NCBI GenBank assembly: GCA_002293455.1
Contig: DBDH01000039.1
Location: 1 to 5,680 of the forward strand
Direction: 5' to 3'
Source of the DNA: Treponema sp. UBA937
GTDB lineage: Bacteria > Spirochaetota > Spirochaetia > Treponematales > Breznakiellaceae
DNA length: 5,680 nucleotides
Shown here: in pieces, positions 5,428-5,680 of the stretch
Layout: each line of letters begins with the position of its first letter
Position numbering within the stretch: the stretch's first letter is position 1
Notes under the pieces: generated by a model
Told to the model about the DNA's origin: nothing
What the model saw: only the letters and a program-made list of their open reading frames with translations
Databases searched by the model: none
Made by a program: the position numbers and the translations under genes

Positions 5428-5680
5428 ATGCACTTTAAAACTGTCAAAGGAATTTTATCCCCGCAAAACGGAATGAATATCAGCCGCGGGTGCGTGCATG
5501 GCTGCATCTACTGCGATTCCAGAAGCCTCTGTTATAATATTGATCATGATTTTGAAGATGTGGAAATCAAAATTAACGCGCCGGAATTGCTGGAGGCAAA
5601 GCTCAAAAGCAAACGTAAAAAGTGCATGATTGGAACCGGCTCTATGAGTGATCCTTACATTCCGATTCCGGAAAATCTGC
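5428..5680 (+). CDS. SPL-like radical SAM protein, 5' part
   Basis: The first 84 codons of a radical SAM enzyme that continues past the window edge. ATG at 5428 is preceded by AGAGGA at 5412-5417, ten bases away, slightly long spacing. The protein opens with MHFKTVKGILSPQNGMNISR and then the iron-sulfur motif C22-x3-C26-x2-C29 (GCVHGCIYCD), which binds a 4Fe-4S cluster and S-adenosylmethionine. GTGSMSDPYIPIPE at 70-82 fits the SPL-like/Rv2578c-type radical SAM family (COG1533), relatives of spore photoproduct lyase. Genuine spore photoproduct lyase repairs spore DNA, but most members of this wider family have no known substrate, so repair should not be assumed. The reading frame is open to the edge without interruption. 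It is divergent from rny. Confidence 0.88.
   Translation, partial: MHFKTVKGILSPQNGMNISRGCVHGCIYCDSRSLCYNIDHDFEDVEIKINAPELLEAKLKSKRKKCMIGTGSMSDPYIPIPENL

Noticed and set aside
5428..5680. Calling the radical SAM gene a true spore photoproduct lyase
   Set aside because: Only the N-terminal 84 residues are visible and the family is much broader than the repair enzyme; nothing else here indicates sporulation genes.

Overview
The window carries ordinary bacterial chromosome with one accessory insertion. The best guess for the host is a spirochaete of the Treponema group. This rests on recalled family resemblance: a GerMN protein with a short basic N-terminus, one membrane anchor and a proline-rich linker; an rny-ymdB pair; and a YugP-type membrane peptidase. 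No rRNA or other phylogenetic marker is present, and a Firmicute-like host is the main alternative.

Layout, left to right. Bases 1-108 are a short AT-rich leader. Bases 109-1193 hold a two-gene toxin-antitoxin operon of the VapBC45 type: a MerR-like/DUF433 antitoxin overlapping a PIN-like toxin by 4 bases. It is clearly more AT-rich than the rest and is the only accessory-looking part. Bases 1227-2756 hold two same-strand envelope genes, a YugP-type zinc metallopeptidase (HETGH) and a membrane-anchored GerMN protein. A 45-base convergent gap follows.

On the minus strand lie ymdB (2802-3590, metallophosphoesterase) and, upstream of it, rny (3657-5186, RNase Y). A strong intrinsic terminator sits between them, directly before the ymdB ribosome binding site. 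A good sigma70-type promoter precedes rny. Bases 5187-5427 form a divergent regulatory region with a perfect 9-bp-arm inverted repeat. The plus-strand gene from 5428 is the first 84 codons of an SPL-like radical SAM protein, cut by the window edge.

Functionally, RNase Y begins mRNA decay at the membrane, and YmdB is a phosphodiesterase gene that neighbours rny in many bacteria, including Bacillus subtilis. The YugP-like and GerMN proteins are envelope proteins of poorly defined role. The toxin-antitoxin pair is probably self-contained. I see no CRISPR array, tRNA, rRNA, insertion sequence or clearly new multi-gene system. The observations most worth checking are the rny-ymdB terminator and the palindrome upstream of the radical SAM gene.
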